This document shows, one piece after another, positions 1 through 9,714 of a stretch of DNA of 64,000 nucleotides; positions within the stretch are counted from its first letter, which is position 1; every line of letters begins with the position of its first letter. The translations under genes and the position numbers were made by a program. Source of the stretch: Synechococcus sp. CS-1328. Lineage in GTDB: Bacteria > Cyanobacteriota > Cyanobacteriia > PCC-6307 > Cyanobiaceae. Under the pieces are notes generated by a model that saw only the letters and a list, made by a program, of their open reading frames with translations, had not been told where the DNA came from and did no database searches. Where the stretch lies: the NCBI RefSeq assembly GCF_025128095.1, contig NZ_JAHLYT010000071.1, positions 186,001 to 250,000 of the forward strand, read 5' to 3'.

Positions 1-512
1 GCCGCTGGAATGAAGCCAAGGCGATGTGGGAGTTCCGCAATGGCCGCATCGTCAGCGTCGATGAGGCGAACGACACCACCACCTCGGCCAATTTCGACCG
101 CTACTTCTATCCACTCAGCCGGGATGTCGAGGAGGTGGCCAAGCTGCCCACCGATGCCAATCTGATGACGGTGGGTCAGGCCCGTCGCGCTGAAAGGCTG
201 CTGCTGGCAGCCAACAACAAGAAGGAGGCCCGGCGGTTGCGGGTACGCATCCAGGAGAAGTTCGCCTTCCCCGCCATCTGTCTGGTGTTCGGCCTGATCG
301 GCAGCAGTCTGGGGGTCCGTCCGAATTCCCGCACCAGCCGCAGCCAGGGGTTTGGCATCAGCGTGCTGCTGATCTTTGTGTACTACCTGATGTCGTTCAT
401 CTTCAGCTCGCTGGGGATCACCGGCACCCTCTCGCCCCTGATGGCGGCCTGGCTGCCAGTGGGGATCGGATTGGCCGGTGGACTGGTGCTGCTGCGTCAG
501 GCCAGCCGCTGA
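1..512 (+). CDS. LptF/LptG family permease, C-terminal part (5' end outside window)
   Basis: The reading frame is already open at the left edge, so only about the last 169 residues are present. They show a soluble stretch, then three hydrophobic segments (around FAFPAICLVFGLIG, ISVLLIFVYYLMSFIF and the last 25 residues). This is the usual end of a YjgP/YjgQ (LptF/LptG) permease, the membrane part of the LptB2FG ABC transporter that moves lipopolysaccharide from the inner membrane. Cyanobacteria usually have a single fused-role LptF/G protein; which one this is cannot be decided from the fragment. The stop lies 33 bp before ccsA on the same strand. An LptC-like lipoprotein is encoded far away at 57.2-58.6 kb. 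Confidence 0.82.
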   Translation, partial: RWNEAKAMWEFRNGRIVSVDEANDTTTSANFDRYFYPLSRDVEEVAKLPTDANLMTVGQARRAERLLLAANNKKEARRLRVRIQEKFAFPAICLVFGLIGSSLGVRPNSRTSRSQGFGISVLLIFVYYLMSFIFSSLGITGTLSPLMAAWLPVGIGLAGGLVLLRQASR

Positions 513-545
513 AGCGGCAGACTGGCGCGGTCGCTGCTGTTTCTG

Positions 546-1460
546 GTGATTGATCCGGTTCTTGGTCTTGGGCTCACGGCCTTCGGCCTGCTCCTGCTGG
601 TGCTCCCGCTCTCCTTCTGGTCCCTCAGCGCTGGCCGCAGAAGTTCAGCGGTGACCCTGCTGGTGGCGGCCGCCAACCTCTGCCTCACGGCCCAGCTGGT
701 GCTGCGCTGGTGGGATTCAGGCCACTTTCCGATCAGCAACCTCTACGAGTCGCTCTGTTTCCTGGCCTGGGGTTGCACGCTGACCCAGCTGCTGGTGGAG
801 CGCTCCTGGCCCTCCCCCCTGGTGCCCGCGGCCTCCACGCCGATTGCCCTCGGCTGTGTGGCCTTCGCCAGCTTCGCCCTGCCGGACACGATGCAGGAGG
901 CTTCGCCGCTGGTGCCGGCCCTGCGCTCCAGCTGGCTGATCATGCACGTCAGCGTGATCATGGTGAGCTATGCGGCGCTGCTGGTGGGCTCACTGCTCTC
1001 CATTGCGGTGCTGTTCACCGATCGCGGCAATGATCTGGTGCTGCGGAGCAGCTCGATCGGCACGGGTGCCTATCGGAAATCCCAGCTGGTTGGTGCCGGC
1101 GCGCCCACCGCTGTGGAATTGCACAGCACGGGTTTTGCGATCAGCGAGCAGCTCGACAGCCTCAGCTATCGCACGATCACCGTGGGCTTCCTGCTGCTGT
1201 CAGTGGGCCTGGTCAGTGGTGCCGTCTGGGCCAACGAGGCCTGGGGCAGCTGGTGGAGCTGGGACCCCAAGGAAACCTGGGCCCTGATCTGCTGGCTGGT
1301 CTATGCGGCCTATCTCCACACCCGCTTGATCCGTGGCTGGCAGGGTCGTCGCCCGGCGCTCGTGGCCTCCGCGGGTCTGGTGGTGATTGTGGTGTGTTAC
1401 ATCGGCGTCAATCTTCTCGGCATCGGCCTGCACAGCTACGGCTGGTTCCTCGGGGCTTGA
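546..1460 (+). CDS. ccsA: c-type cytochrome biogenesis protein CcsA (System II, often labelled CcsB)
   Basis: A 304-residue polytopic membrane protein starting at GTG 546. The tryptophan-rich haem-handling motif [15 protein letters not shown] lies at residues 233-247, followed by two more membrane segments. This is the signature of the CcsA/Ycf5 haem delivery subunit of System II cytochrome c maturation, which with Ccs1 attaches haem to cytochromes f and c6 on the lumenal side of the thylakoid. Eight or so hydrophobic segments are visible and the length fits the family. The next gene, rpe, is convergent and separated by a terminator that reads on the other strand. Confidence 0.95.
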   Translation: MIDPVLGLGLTAFGLLLLVLPLSFWSLSAGRRSSAVTLLVAAANLCLTAQLVLRWWDSGHFPISNLYESLCFLAWGCTLTQLLVERSWPSPLVPAASTPIALGCVAFASFALPDTMQEASPLVPALRSSWLIMHVSVIMVSYAALLVGSLLSIAVLFTDRGNDLVLRSSSIGTGAYRKSQLVGAGAPTAVELHSTGFAISEQLDSLSYRTITVGFLLLSVGLVSGAVWANEAWGSWWSWDPKETWALICWLVYAAYLHTRLIRGWQGRRPALVASAGLVVIVVCYIGVNLLGIGLHSYGWFLGA

Positions 1461-1496
1461 AGCCATCACGTCACGGGGCGTGCGCTCGGTCAAACC

Positions 1497-1526
1497 ACAA
1501 AAAAGCCCCCTGCCTGCAGGGGGCGG
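1497..1526 (-). terminator. Rho-independent terminator of rpe
   Basis: An 8-bp perfect G+C stem (1505-1512 with 1517-1524) closes a 4-nt loop. Read on the minus strand it is followed by six T residues (1499-1504). It lies about 45 bp past the rpe stop. There is no T run on the plus side, so it probably serves rpe only. Confidence 0.85.
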
Positions 1527-1567
1527 AGCACTGGCTTGAACCGGATGTCAGGCAGGCGCCAACCCGT

Positions 1568-2251
1568 TCAGACCAGCGCCGGCTGGGGCCGCTTGCTGTT
1601 GCGGATTCCGGTGATCGCTTCGGCATAGCTGGGCTGATTGAACACCCCTGAGCCACTCACGATTGCGTTGGCTCCCGCCTCGATCACCATCCAGGCATTT
1701 TCGGCCTTGATGCCACCATCCACCTCGATCCAGGGATCCAGGCCCTTGGCGTCACACATGCGCCGCAGATCACGGATTTTCTGCACCTGGCTCTCGATGA
1801 AGCTCTGACCGCCAAAGCCGGGGTTGACGCTCATCACCAGCACCAGGTCGCAGAGCTCGAGGCAGTACTCGAGGGTGTCGATCGGGGTGCTGGGGTTCAA
1901 CACGGCCCCGGCCATCTTGCCGAGATCCTTGATCTGGGCCAGGTTGCGATGCAGGTGAGGGCAGGCCTCGACCTGAACGCTGATGATGTCGGCGCCGGCC
2001 TTGGCAAAGTCAGCCACGTACTTTTCCGGCTCCACGATCATCAGGTGCACATCGAGCGTCTTGGCGGTGACCGGCCGCAGCGCCTGAACGATCAGCGGAC
2101 CGATGGTGATGTTCGGCACGAAGCGCCCATCCATCACATCCACATGGATCCAGTCGGCACCGGCTTCGTCGACCGCACGCACGTCGTCGCCGAGGCGGGA
2201 GAAATCGGCCGACAGGATCGATGGGGAGATCACCAGGGGCTTGGTGCTCAT
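1568..2251 (-). CDS. rpe: Ribulose-phosphate 3-epimerase
   Basis: Interconverts ribulose 5-phosphate and xylulose 5-phosphate in the Calvin cycle and oxidative pentose phosphate pathway. The 227-residue TIM barrel has all family blocks in order: SPSILSADF near the N terminus, [14 protein letters not shown] with metal-binding His and Asp, [27 protein letters not shown] and a phosphate-binding [11 protein letters not shown] start it at ATG 2251 (MSTKPLVIS), where homologues begin; the frame extends upstream another 26 codons without family similarity. It is followed by a clear terminator and is divergent from glpX. Confidence 0.96.
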   Translation of the reverse strand: MSTKPLVISPSILSADFSRLGDDVRAVDEAGADWIHVDVMDGRFVPNITIGPLIVQALRPVTAKTLDVHLMIVEPEKYVADFAKAGADIISVQVEACPHLHRNLAQIKDLGKMAGAVLNPSTPIDTLEYCLELCDLVLVMSVNPGFGGQSFIESQVQKIRDLRRMCDAKGLDPWIEVDGGIKAENAWMVIEAGANAIVSGSGVFNQPSYAEAITGIRNSKRPQPALV

Positions 2252-2536
2252 GGTTGGGACCTGTCGTACGAAGGGGTGCGCCAATTGTAGGAAGCGGCCC
2301 CTCCCGGCCCTGGCCGCAGGGCCATGCAAGGGCCTTGCGGTGGGCGCTGATACAGTTGGCCCGCTTCAAGTCTGAGAGGCCCTGCAGCGGCTGGAACCTT
2401 CCGCCGAGACCGGCCCATCCGCCGGACCTGGCCCTGGTCTCCGAAGCGTCTGCACAGCAGCTCCGAGGTTTGGCGTTTCCCCGCCTGCCCGGTCTGCCGG
2501 TCCCCTCGTTGAGGCAGTCACCCCTGCCGCACTGCT

Positions 2537-3541
2537 GTGGATCGCACTCTTATCCAGGAAATTCTCGAGGTCGTCGAACAGGCCGCCATTGCCTCCGCTG
2601 AGCTCACCGGCCTGGGCAAGAAGGACGAAGCCGATGCAGCCGCTGTGGAAGCCATGCGCAAGCGCATGGGCCAGATCGAGATGCAGGGCCGCATCGTGAT
2701 CGGCGAAGGCGAGCGCGACGAAGCGCCGATGCTCTACATCGGTGAAGAGGTGGGCAGCGGCACCGGTCCGGGAGTCGACTTCGCCGTCGATCCCTGCGAA
2801 GGCACCAATCTCTGCGCCAACAGCCAGCGTGGCTCCATGGCCGTGCTCGCCGCCTCCGACCGCGGTGGCCTGTTCAATGCGCCCGACTTCTACATGAAGA
2901 AGCTGGCCGCTCCCCCGGCCGCCAAGGGCAAGGTGGACATCCGCAAGAGTGCCACCGAGAACATCGCCATCCTCAGCGAGTGCCTGGGGCTCGCCACCAG
3001 CGAGCTGGTGATCGTGGTGATGGACCGCGCCCGCCACAAGGACCTGATCGCCGAGATCCGCACCACCGGCGCCCGTGTGCAGCCCATCTCCGATGGGGAT
3101 GTGCAGGCTGCCATCGCCTGCGGTTTCGCCGGCACCGGCACCCACTGCCTGATGGGCATCGGTGCGGCACCCGAGGGTGTGATCTCCGCCGCCGCCATGC
3201 GGGCCCTCGGCGGCCATTTCCAGGGTCAGCTGGTCTACGACCCGGCTGTCGCCCAGACGTCGGAATGGGCCGACTACACCAAGGAGGGCAACATCGCCCG
3301 CCTCAACGAGATGGGCATCACCGACGTGGACAAGGTCTATGAGGCTGAGGAGCTCGCCTCCGGCGAGAACGTGGTCTTCGCCGGCAGTGGCATCACCGAC
3401 GGCCTGCTGTTCAACGGGGTGAAATTTGAGAAGGACTGCACCCGCACCAGTTCCCTGGTGATCAGCACCCTCGACAGCTCCGCCCGCTTCACCGACACCA
3501 TCCACATGAAGCCCGGTGCCCAGAGCATCGCTCTGCGCTGA
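2537..3541 (+). CDS. glpX: Class II fructose-1,6-bisphosphatase / sedoheptulose-1,7-bisphosphatase
   Basis: Dual-specificity Calvin cycle bisphosphatase that removes the C1 phosphate from FBP and SBP, the only SBPase type in most cyanobacteria. The GTG start at 2537 gives [17 protein letters not shown], the standard cyanobacterial N terminus. Metal and substrate motifs are GEGERDEAP (residues 56-64) and DPCEGT (85-90), with a later GIGAAPEG phosphate loop. The 334-residue length is normal. It is divergent from rpe across 285 bp, which must hold the promoters for both, and hemA follows 36 bp downstream on the same strand. Confidence 0.97.
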   Translation: MDRTLIQEILEVVEQAAIASAELTGLGKKDEADAAAVEAMRKRMGQIEMQGRIVIGEGERDEAPMLYIGEEVGSGTGPGVDFAVDPCEGTNLCANSQRGSMAVLAASDRGGLFNAPDFYMKKLAAPPAAKGKVDIRKSATENIAILSECLGLATSELVIVVMDRARHKDLIAEIRTTGARVQPISDGDVQAAIACGFAGTGTHCLMGIGAAPEGVISAAAMRALGGHFQGQLVYDPAVAQTSEWADYTKEGNIARLNEMGITDVDKVYEAEELASGENVVFAGSGITDGLLFNGVKFEKDCTRTSSLVISTLDSSARFTDTIHMKPGAQSIALR

Positions 3542-3576
3542 TCAGCCCAACTGCCCACGCCATAAGGTCTGCCTCC

Positions 3577-4887
3577 ATGCACATTGCCGTTGTCGGCCTG
3601 AGCCACCGCACGGCTCCTGTGGAGATCCGGGAGCGTCTGAGCATCCCGGAGCAGACCATGGAGGCCTCTCTCCAGCAACTGCGATCCGATGAGCAGGTGC
3701 TGGAGGCCTCCATCCTCAGCACCTGCAACCGGCTGGAGATCTATGCCCTGCTGCGGAATCCCGACCAGGGCATCTCGGCGGTGGGCTCCTTCCTCAGCCG
3801 CCATTCCGGTCTGAGTGTCGATGAGCTCAGCCCGCATCTCTTCACCTTTCATCACGAAGATGCCATTGCCCACCTGCTGAGGGTGGCTGCCGGGCTCGAT
3901 TCGTTGGTGCTGGGCGAGGGCCAGATCCTCTCCCAGGTGAAGAAGATGGTGCGGCTCGGGCAGGAACACCGCTCCCTCGGTCCGATTCTGAACCGCCTGC
4001 TGAACCAGGCGGTGAGCACCGGCAAGCGGGTGCGAACCGAAACCAATCTCGGCACCGGGGCCGTGTCGATCAGCTCGGCAGCTGTCGAGCTGGCCCAGTT
4101 GAAGGTGGGCCAGGCCCGTGGGGTGGACGAACTGGTTCCGCTCGACCAGGAGCAGGTGGCGGTGGTGGGGGCCGGACGCATGGCACGGCTGCTGCTGCAG
4201 CATCTGGCGGCCAAGGGCTGCCGGGGTGTGGTGCTGCTCAACCGCACTGTCAGCCGGGCCGAAACCCTGGCGGCCGACTTTCCGGATCTGCCTGTGCAGT
4301 GCCGACCCCTGGTGGACCTGGATCACTGCCTCAGCACCTGCTCGCTGGTCTTCACCAGCACCGCAGCCGACGACCCGATCATCGATGCGGAGCGGCTGAA
4401 TCGGCTGAATCGCCGCTCCAGCCTGATGCTGGTGGACATCGGTGTGCCTCGCAACATCGCCTCTGATGCCGGTGACCTGGGCGGTGTCGAGGCCTATGAC
4501 GTGGACGACCTGCAGGAAGTGGTGACCCGCAACCAGGAGGCCCGCCGGGAAATCGCCGCCGAAGCTGAGGGGCTGCTGGAGGAGGAGTCGAGGCTGTTTC
4601 TGGAATGGTGGGATGGCCTGGAAGCCGTGCCTGTGGTGAACCGCCTGCGGATACAGCTGGAGGACATCCGCGAGCAGGAGCTTCAGAAGGCCCTCAGCCG
4701 GATGGGTCCGGATCTTTCGGCCAGGGAGCGCAAGGTGGTGGAGGCGCTCAGCAAGGGGATCATCAACAAGATCCTCCACACTCCCGTGACCAATCTACGG
4801 GCGCCCCAGCCGCGCCAACAGCGCCACACGGCGATGCGGGTGCTGCAGGATCTGTTTGAGCTGGTCGATGGCGGCAACGAGACCTGA
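3577..4887 (+). CDS. hemA: Glutamyl-tRNA reductase
   Basis: Reduces glutamyl-tRNA(Glu) to glutamate-1-semialdehyde with NADPH, the committed step to haem, chlorophyll, bilins and cobalamin. The N-terminal block LSHRTAPVEIRERLSIPE is followed by STCNRLEIY with the catalytic nucleophile Cys50, then LGEGQILSQVK. An NADPH-binding Rossmann segment (VAVVGAGRMARL) lies near residue 190, and a helical dimerisation tail ends the protein. The 436-residue length is typical. It probably shares a transcript with glpX (36-bp gap). Confidence 0.97.
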   Translation: MHIAVVGLSHRTAPVEIRERLSIPEQTMEASLQQLRSDEQVLEASILSTCNRLEIYALLRNPDQGISAVGSFLSRHSGLSVDELSPHLFTFHHEDAIAHLLRVAAGLDSLVLGEGQILSQVKKMVRLGQEHRSLGPILNRLLNQAVSTGKRVRTETNLGTGAVSISSAAVELAQLKVGQARGVDELVPLDQEQVAVVGAGRMARLLLQHLAAKGCRGVVLLNRTVSRAETLAADFPDLPVQCRPLVDLDHCLSTCSLVFTSTAADDPIIDAERLNRLNRRSSLMLVDIGVPRNIASDAGDLGGVEAYDVDDLQEVVTRNQEARREIAAEAEGLLEEESRLFLEWWDGLEAVPVVNRLRIQLEDIREQELQKALSRMGPDLSARERKVVEALSKGIINKILHTPVTNLRAPQPRQQRHTAMRVLQDLFELVDGGNET

Positions 4888-4991
4888 TCTGGTGATCTGG
4901 GACAGGCATCGAAGTGCTGCGGAGACTCGCCTGATAGCAGGTCACTCAAGTACGGTCGACCAAGACGACGAACATTGAGAGGAGCGGATTC

Positions 4992-6287
4992 ATGAAGCGA
5001 GTTCTGGCAATTATTCTCGGCGGAGGAGCCGGAACTCGCCTGTACCCGCTCACCAAGATGCGGGCCAAGCCTGCTGTTCCTCTGGCTGGCAAATACCGTC
5101 TGATCGACATCCCGATCAGCAACTGCATCAACTCGGAGATCAACAAGATCTATGTGTTGACCCAGTTCAACAGCGCCTCGCTCAATCGTCACCTCACGAT
5201 GAGCTACAACCTCTCAGCTGGCTTCGGCCAGGGTTTTGTCGAGGTGCTGGCGGCCCAACAGACCCCGGACAGCCCTAGCTGGTTTGAGGGCACGGCCGAT
5301 GCGGTGCGCAAATATCAGTGGCTGTTCCAGGAATGGGACGTGGATCACTACCTGATTCTGTCCGGAGACCAGCTCTACCGGATGGATTACAGCAAGTTTG
5401 TGCAGCACCATATTGATACCGGTGCCGATCTTTCGGTCGGGGCTTTGCCGGTCAATCCAGCCGACGCTGAGGGTTTCGGCCTGATGCGCACCAATGCCGC
5501 CGGACAGATTCTGGAATTCCGCGAGAAGCCCAAGGGTGAGGCTCTTGAAGCGATGCGGGTGGATACCAGCAGCCTCGGCCTCTCGCAAGAGGAAGCCGCC
5601 AAACGGCCCCATCTGGCGTCGATGGGGATCTACGTGTTCAGCCGGGACACCCTGTTTGATCTGCTGGCAACCCATCCCAAGTCCACCGATTTCGGCAAGG
5701 AGATCATTCCAGCCTCCCTGGAGCGGGGCGACAAACTGCAGAGCTTCCTGTTCGATGATTATTGGGAGGATATCGGTACGATCGGCGCTTTCTACGAGGC
5801 CAATCTTGCGCTGACCGATCAACCAAATCCTGCCTTTTCGTTCTACGACGAAAAATTTCCCATCTACACGCGCCCTCGCTACCTACCCCCCAGCAAGCTC
5901 TGGGATGCTCAGGTCACGCAGTCAATCATTGGTGAAGGATCGATGCTGAAAGCCTGCAGCATCCACCACTGTGTGCTCGGAGTTCGAACCCGTGTGGAAG
6001 ACGAGGTCGTTCTTCAGGACACCCTGGTGATGGGATCCGATTATTTTGAATCGATGGAAGAACGGCTGGTGCTGCGCGAGCGTGGCGGCCTGCCGATCGG
6101 TATCGGCAAGGGCACCACGATCAAGCGGGCCATCATCGACAAGAATGTGCGAATCGGCTCCAATGTGGCGATCGTGAATAAGGATCAGGTCGAGGAAGCC
6201 GATCGTCCCGAGCTGAATTTCTATATTCGTAATGGCATTGTGGTGGTTGTGAAAAATGGCACGATTCCCGATGGCATGGTGATCTGA
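4992..6287 (+). CDS. glgC: Glucose-1-phosphate adenylyltransferase (ADP-glucose pyrophosphorylase)
   Basis: Makes ADP-glucose from ATP and glucose 1-phosphate, the regulated step of glycogen synthesis. The N-terminal nucleotide-binding block [13 protein letters not shown] is followed by [14 protein letters not shown] and the substrate region [18 protein letters not shown] and DYWEDIGTI are further family motifs, and a left-handed beta-helix C-terminal domain completes the 431 residues. A purine-rich ribosome-binding site (GAGAGGAG) precedes the ATG. The gap to hemA is 104 bp. The family is activated by 3-phosphoglycerate and inhibited by phosphate, which fits its place beside Calvin cycle genes. 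Confidence 0.97.
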   Translation: MKRVLAIILGGGAGTRLYPLTKMRAKPAVPLAGKYRLIDIPISNCINSEINKIYVLTQFNSASLNRHLTMSYNLSAGFGQGFVEVLAAQQTPDSPSWFEGTADAVRKYQWLFQEWDVDHYLILSGDQLYRMDYSKFVQHHIDTGADLSVGALPVNPADAEGFGLMRTNAAGQILEFREKPKGEALEAMRVDTSSLGLSQEEAAKRPHLASMGIYVFSRDTLFDLLATHPKSTDFGKEIIPASLERGDKLQSFLFDDYWEDIGTIGAFYEANLALTDQPNPAFSFYDEKFPIYTRPRYLPPSKLWDAQVTQSIIGEGSMLKACSIHHCVLGVRTRVEDEVVLQDTLVMGSDYFESMEERLVLRERGGLPIGIGKGTTIKRAIIDKNVRIGSNVAIVNKDQVEEADRPELNFYIRNGIVVVVKNGTIPDGMVI

Positions 6288-6449
6288 TCATCAGCCAGGC
6301 CGTATCGCTCTGCGGCTCAGGCGACCAGCCGCCCAGGCCAGGAATCGCTGACATCCCAGCCCAATCCTGTGACAACCCTGACCATTGGCCCTGAGCCTGG
6401 CCACACTTGAGGCCTACGGTTTTTCAACCGGATCCTCAATTTCGAATTC

Positions 6450-7868
6450 ATGAGTAAGGCGCATTTCGGCCTCATCGGTCTCGGCGTGATGGGAGAGAAC
6501 CTGGTGCTCAACGCCGAGCGCAATGGCTTCTCCAGCGTCGTCTACAACCGCACCACCGCCAAGACCGACGAGTTTCTGGCAGGCCGCGGTTCCGGCAAGG
6601 ACATCGTGGGCGCCGCCACCCTCGAAGAGTTTGTGGCGGCCCTGGAACGGCCGCGCCGCATCCTGATGATGGTGAAGGCGGGGGCACCGATCGACGCGAT
6701 GATCGCCCAGCTCTCCCCACTGCTCGAGGAAGGCGACCTGCTGATCGATGGCGGGAATTCCCTCTACACCGACACTGAACGGCGGGTGGCGGAGCTCGAA
6801 AGCAAGAGTTTCGGCTACATCGGCATGGGTGTGAGCGGCGGCGCCAAAGGCGCGCTGGAGGGCCCGAGCATGATGCCGGGAGGCACCCGCGCTGCCTACG
6901 ACGCGATTGAGTCCCTGGTGCGCAAGATGGCCGCCAAGGTTGAGGACGGCCCCTGTGTGACCTACATCGGGCCCGGCGGTGCCGGCCACTTCGTCAAGAC
7001 CGTGCACAACGGCATTGAATACGGAATCGAGCAGATCCTGGCCGAGGCCTATGACCTGATGAAGCGGGTGGCCGGCCTCCATGGGGATGCCATGGCCGAC
7101 GTGCTGGGTCAGTGGAACAGCATGGAGGAGCTCGCCTCCTTCCTGGTGGAGATCACCGAAGTCTGCCTGCGCACCAAGGATCCCGAGAGCGGCGCCGATC
7201 TGGTCGAGTTCATCGTCGATGCGGCCGGCCAGAAGGGCACCGGCCTCTGGACGGTGGAGAGCGCCCTGCAGATGGGGGTGCCGGTTCCGACCATCTACGC
7301 GGCTCTCAATGCCCGTGTGCTGAGTTCGTTGAGGCCGGAGCGCCTGGCGGCCGAATCCGTGCTGGCGGCACCGGCACCGCACAGCTTTGATCTGGGCGAA
7401 CCGGCCACGGGCATGGAGCCCCTCAGGGATGCCTGCATCCTGGCCTGCATCGTGAGCTACGGCCAGGGCATGGCTCTGCTGCAGGCCGCCTCGACGATCC
7501 ACGACTACCAGCTCGATTTCTCGGCCATCGGCCAGATCTGGAAGGGGGGCTGCATTATTCGGGCCCGCCTGCTCCAACGGATTCAGGATGCCTATGCCAC
7601 CGATCCGAACCTACCCAACCTGATGCTCGATCCCTGGTTCGCCGAGCAGGTGAACCGCCGCCTGCCGGGCTTGCGCCAGGTGGTGGCCGGCGCCGCTCTG
7701 GCAGGCATTCCGGTGCCCTGCCTGAGCAGCAGCCTCGACTACATCGACAGCTATCGCAGCGGACGTCTGCCCCAGAACCTGGTCCAGGCCATGCGCGACT
7801 GCTTCGGCTCCCATACCTACGAGCGCACGGACCGCCCGGGGAGTTTCCACACCGAATGGCTGGATTGA
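6450..7868 (+). CDS. gnd: 6-phosphogluconate dehydrogenase (decarboxylating)
   Basis: Oxidises 6-phosphogluconate to ribulose 5-phosphate, CO2 and NADPH in the oxidative pentose phosphate pathway. The Rossmann motif GLIGLGVMGENL opens the 472-residue protein. The substrate loop GVSGGAKGALEGPSMMPGG has AK where many bacterial enzymes have EE. The catalytic helix FVKTVHNGIEYG carries the Lys and His-Asn-Gly of the family. The end of the protein (HTEWLD) matches the usual C terminus. Directly followed by pgl, the enzyme one step earlier in the pathway. Confidence 0.96.
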   Translation: MSKAHFGLIGLGVMGENLVLNAERNGFSSVVYNRTTAKTDEFLAGRGSGKDIVGAATLEEFVAALERPRRILMMVKAGAPIDAMIAQLSPLLEEGDLLIDGGNSLYTDTERRVAELESKSFGYIGMGVSGGAKGALEGPSMMPGGTRAAYDAIESLVRKMAAKVEDGPCVTYIGPGGAGHFVKTVHNGIEYGIEQILAEAYDLMKRVAGLHGDAMADVLGQWNSMEELASFLVEITEVCLRTKDPESGADLVEFIVDAAGQKGTGLWTVESALQMGVPVPTIYAALNARVLSSLRPERLAAESVLAAPAPHSFDLGEPATGMEPLRDACILACIVSYGQGMALLQAASTIHDYQLDFSAIGQIWKGGCIIRARLLQRIQDAYATDPNLPNLMLDPWFAEQVNRRLPGLRQVVAGAALAGIPVPCLSSSLDYIDSYRSGRLPQNLVQAMRDCFGSHTYERTDRPGSFHTEWLD

Positions 7869-7929
7869 AGACAAGCCAACCGAGGGCACCACGATGGATC
7901 GCAACACAACGGCGCTGGAGCTGCCTGCC

Positions 7930-8646
7930 ATGACCACCTATCGCCTCGCCGTTGCCTCCTCCGCGGACGACCTCGCCCGCCGGGTTGCTGAGACGATCGC
8001 CTCCCGCCTCGACCTGGCACTGGCCGAACGCGACCGTGCCCTGGTTGCCCTGGCGGGTGGCGAAACACCGCGGGCGGCCTACACCCGCCTGGGGCAGGAA
8101 CACCTGCCCTGGGAGCGGGTCGATGTGCTGCTCGGCGATGAGCGGATGGTGCCCCCGGAGGATGCGGCCAGCAACGCGCGCATGTTGCGGGAAACCTTGC
8201 TGGAGAGCGGGCCCGGTCACGGCGCCCGCTTCCACCCGGTTCCCACCGAGGTCGGCTCGGCTGAAACCTGCGCCGAGGCCTACACCGCCCTGTTGGCTCA
8301 GCTCAGCCCCGGTGCCATCCCCATCTTTGATGTGGTGCTGCTGGGCCTGGGCGACGACGGCCACACCGCTTCCCTGTTTCCTGGGACGGCAGCCTGCCTG
8401 GAGCGGGTCAAGCCGGTCACGATCGGCGAAGGCAAGGGGCTGCCGCGCCTCAGCCTCTCCGCGCCGGTGCTCTCGGCGGCACGGCAGGTGATCTTTCTGG
8501 TGAGCGGCGCCGGTAAGGCGGAGGCCCTGCGGCGCTTGCTGGATCCCAAGGAATCCGTGGAGCGCACCCCGGCCCGGCTGGTGAGTCCAGCCACCGAGGT
8601 GCTGATCCTGGCGGATGCCGCTGCCGCCGGCACGGCAACCGCCTGA
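7930..8646 (+). CDS. pgl: 6-phosphogluconolactonase
   Basis: Hydrolyses 6-phosphogluconolactone to 6-phosphogluconate, feeding Gnd. The DevB/SOL family blocks are present: a Gly-Gly-Glu sugar-phosphate loop (VALAGGETPRAAY), DVLLGDERMVP, and LGLGDDGHTASLFPG near residue 150. I start at ATG 7930 (MTTYRLAVA) because homologues begin there and a GGAG lies 9 nt upstream. An in-frame ATG at 7894 would add 12 residues. The gap to gnd is short and the two genes are probably co-transcribed. Confidence 0.93.
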   Translation: MTTYRLAVASSADDLARRVAETIASRLDLALAERDRALVALAGGETPRAAYTRLGQEHLPWERVDVLLGDERMVPPEDAASNARMLRETLLESGPGHGARFHPVPTEVGSAETCAEAYTALLAQLSPGAIPIFDVVLLGLGDDGHTASLFPGTAACLERVKPVTIGEGKGLPRLSLSAPVLSAARQVIFLVSGAGKAEALRRLLDPKESVERTPARLVSPATEVLILADAAAAGTATA

Positions 8647-8688
8647 GAGGCGCCAGGATTGGCTCAAACCAGTCCTGGTTCCTTCGTC

Positions 8689-9270
8689 ATGGCGTATTCC
8701 AGCCCCTCCGCCGCAGAGTCCGCCTCGCTCACCCTGGTGGCCGGCGATGGCTTCAGCGGTTGGCATGCCCTCAACGACACCGTGATGGGGGGCCAGAGCC
8801 GCGGCAGCACCCAGGCAGGCAGCGGTGGTCTGGTGTTCGATGGCGAGGTGATCGAAGCGGGCGGTGGCTTCATCAGCTGCCGCTCCCCTGTGTTCGGGCC
8901 GCCGCTCGATCTGTCGACCTACGCGGCCTTTGAACTGGATCTCCGTGCCGATGGGCGCCGCTACAAGCTGGCGGTGGCCTGCGCCGATGGCCTGGGCGGC
9001 ATGACCGAGCTGATCCCCGGCGGTCTGCGTTGGGTCGCGGAGTTCGCCACCCAACCCGCCGGTGAGCTCAGCCGGATCAGGATTGCCTTTGCTGATCTGC
9101 GGCCATCGGTACGGGCCAGACCCCTGGGGTTGCCGCTGCGCTTCGATCCCAGCCGGATCACGCGGCTGCAGCTGCTCCATTCCCGTTTTGCTGATGATGG
9201 GGGCTCCAACAGTGGCTTCCGTGCCGGGCCGATCCACCTGGTGATCGAAGCGATCCGGGCCGTGGCCTGA
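8689..9270 (+). CDS. CIA30 family protein
   Basis: About 193 residues of beta-rich sequence with the CIA30/NDUFAF1 pattern: FSGWHALNDTVMGGQSRG near the N terminus, FDGEV, a central LDLRADGRRYKL and a final FADDGGSNSGFRAGPIHL. The family is named after a mitochondrial complex I assembly factor; in cyanobacteria its target is not established. ATG 8689 is preferred over a TTG 30 bp upstream. It lies in a plus-strand run behind pgl, and its stop is 4 bp before the next start, so the two are probably translated together. Confidence 0.8.
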   Translation: MAYSSPSAAESASLTLVAGDGFSGWHALNDTVMGGQSRGSTQAGSGGLVFDGEVIEAGGGFISCRSPVFGPPLDLSTYAAFELDLRADGRRYKLAVACADGLGGMTELIPGGLRWVAEFATQPAGELSRIRIAFADLRPSVRARPLGLPLRFDPSRITRLQLLHSRFADDGGSNSGFRAGPIHLVIEAIRAVA

Positions 9271-9274
9271 GGCG

Positions 9275-9691
9275 ATGGCCACCGATCTGGCCCGGCTGGT
9301 GGCCGCCGCCGCCGACCTCTGCCGCAAGCCCCTGCGCCATGCCGTGCTGTTGGATCGCGAGTCTGATCGCGAGGCTGATGGGGAAGCTGGCCGGCAGGAC
9401 AACGACCTTGACGACTGCTGCCTGCGCCTCGAGGCCCGGGCGATCGATGGGAAGCGCCGGCCGGAGGAGGACCTGGACCTGGAGCTCTACCGCAGTGCTG
9501 GAACCCTCAACCTCACCCTGGCCTGGCGCCACGACCCGGATCGACCGATGCTCTGGCATGGCAACCACCCGGTCTGGATGGATGGGGTCACCGGCCTGCG
9601 TTGCGAGCGGCCCGCCGACGGCGCAGGGCTGGAGGCCCTGGCCCGGCGGTTGCGAGCTCTTCTGGGTTCCGCAGCAGACCCTCAGGCTTGA
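9275..9691 (+). CDS. Conserved hypothetical protein, 138 aa
   Basis: I do not recognise a domain. The protein is soluble and acidic, with an Asp/Glu-rich loop around residues 26-45 and a Trp-rich stretch (LAWRHDPDRPMLWHGNHPVWMDG) in the second half. Gene evidence is positional: ATG 4 bp after the CIA30 stop, G+C-biased third positions like its neighbours, and filling the space before convergent ilvD. It may be a functional partner of the CIA30 protein, but that is inference from spacing only. Confidence 0.7.
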   Translation: MATDLARLVAAAADLCRKPLRHAVLLDRESDREADGEAGRQDNDLDDCCLRLEARAIDGKRRPEEDLDLELYRSAGTLNLTLAWRHDPDRPMLWHGNHPVWMDGVTGLRCERPADGAGLEALARRLRALLGSAADPQA

Positions 9692-9714
9692 ACCTTCCGA
9701 GCTGAGCGCAAGGC

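Noticed and set aside
3337-4779. A 480-codon minus-strand frame opposite hemA
   Set aside because: It is a shadow of hemA; it is rich in His, Gln and Leu from complementary codons and has no recognisable domain.
7555-9402. A 615-codon minus-strand frame across gnd, pgl and the CIA30 gene
   Set aside because: High G+C removes stop codons on the opposite strand. The sense genes have clear families and the antisense product has none.
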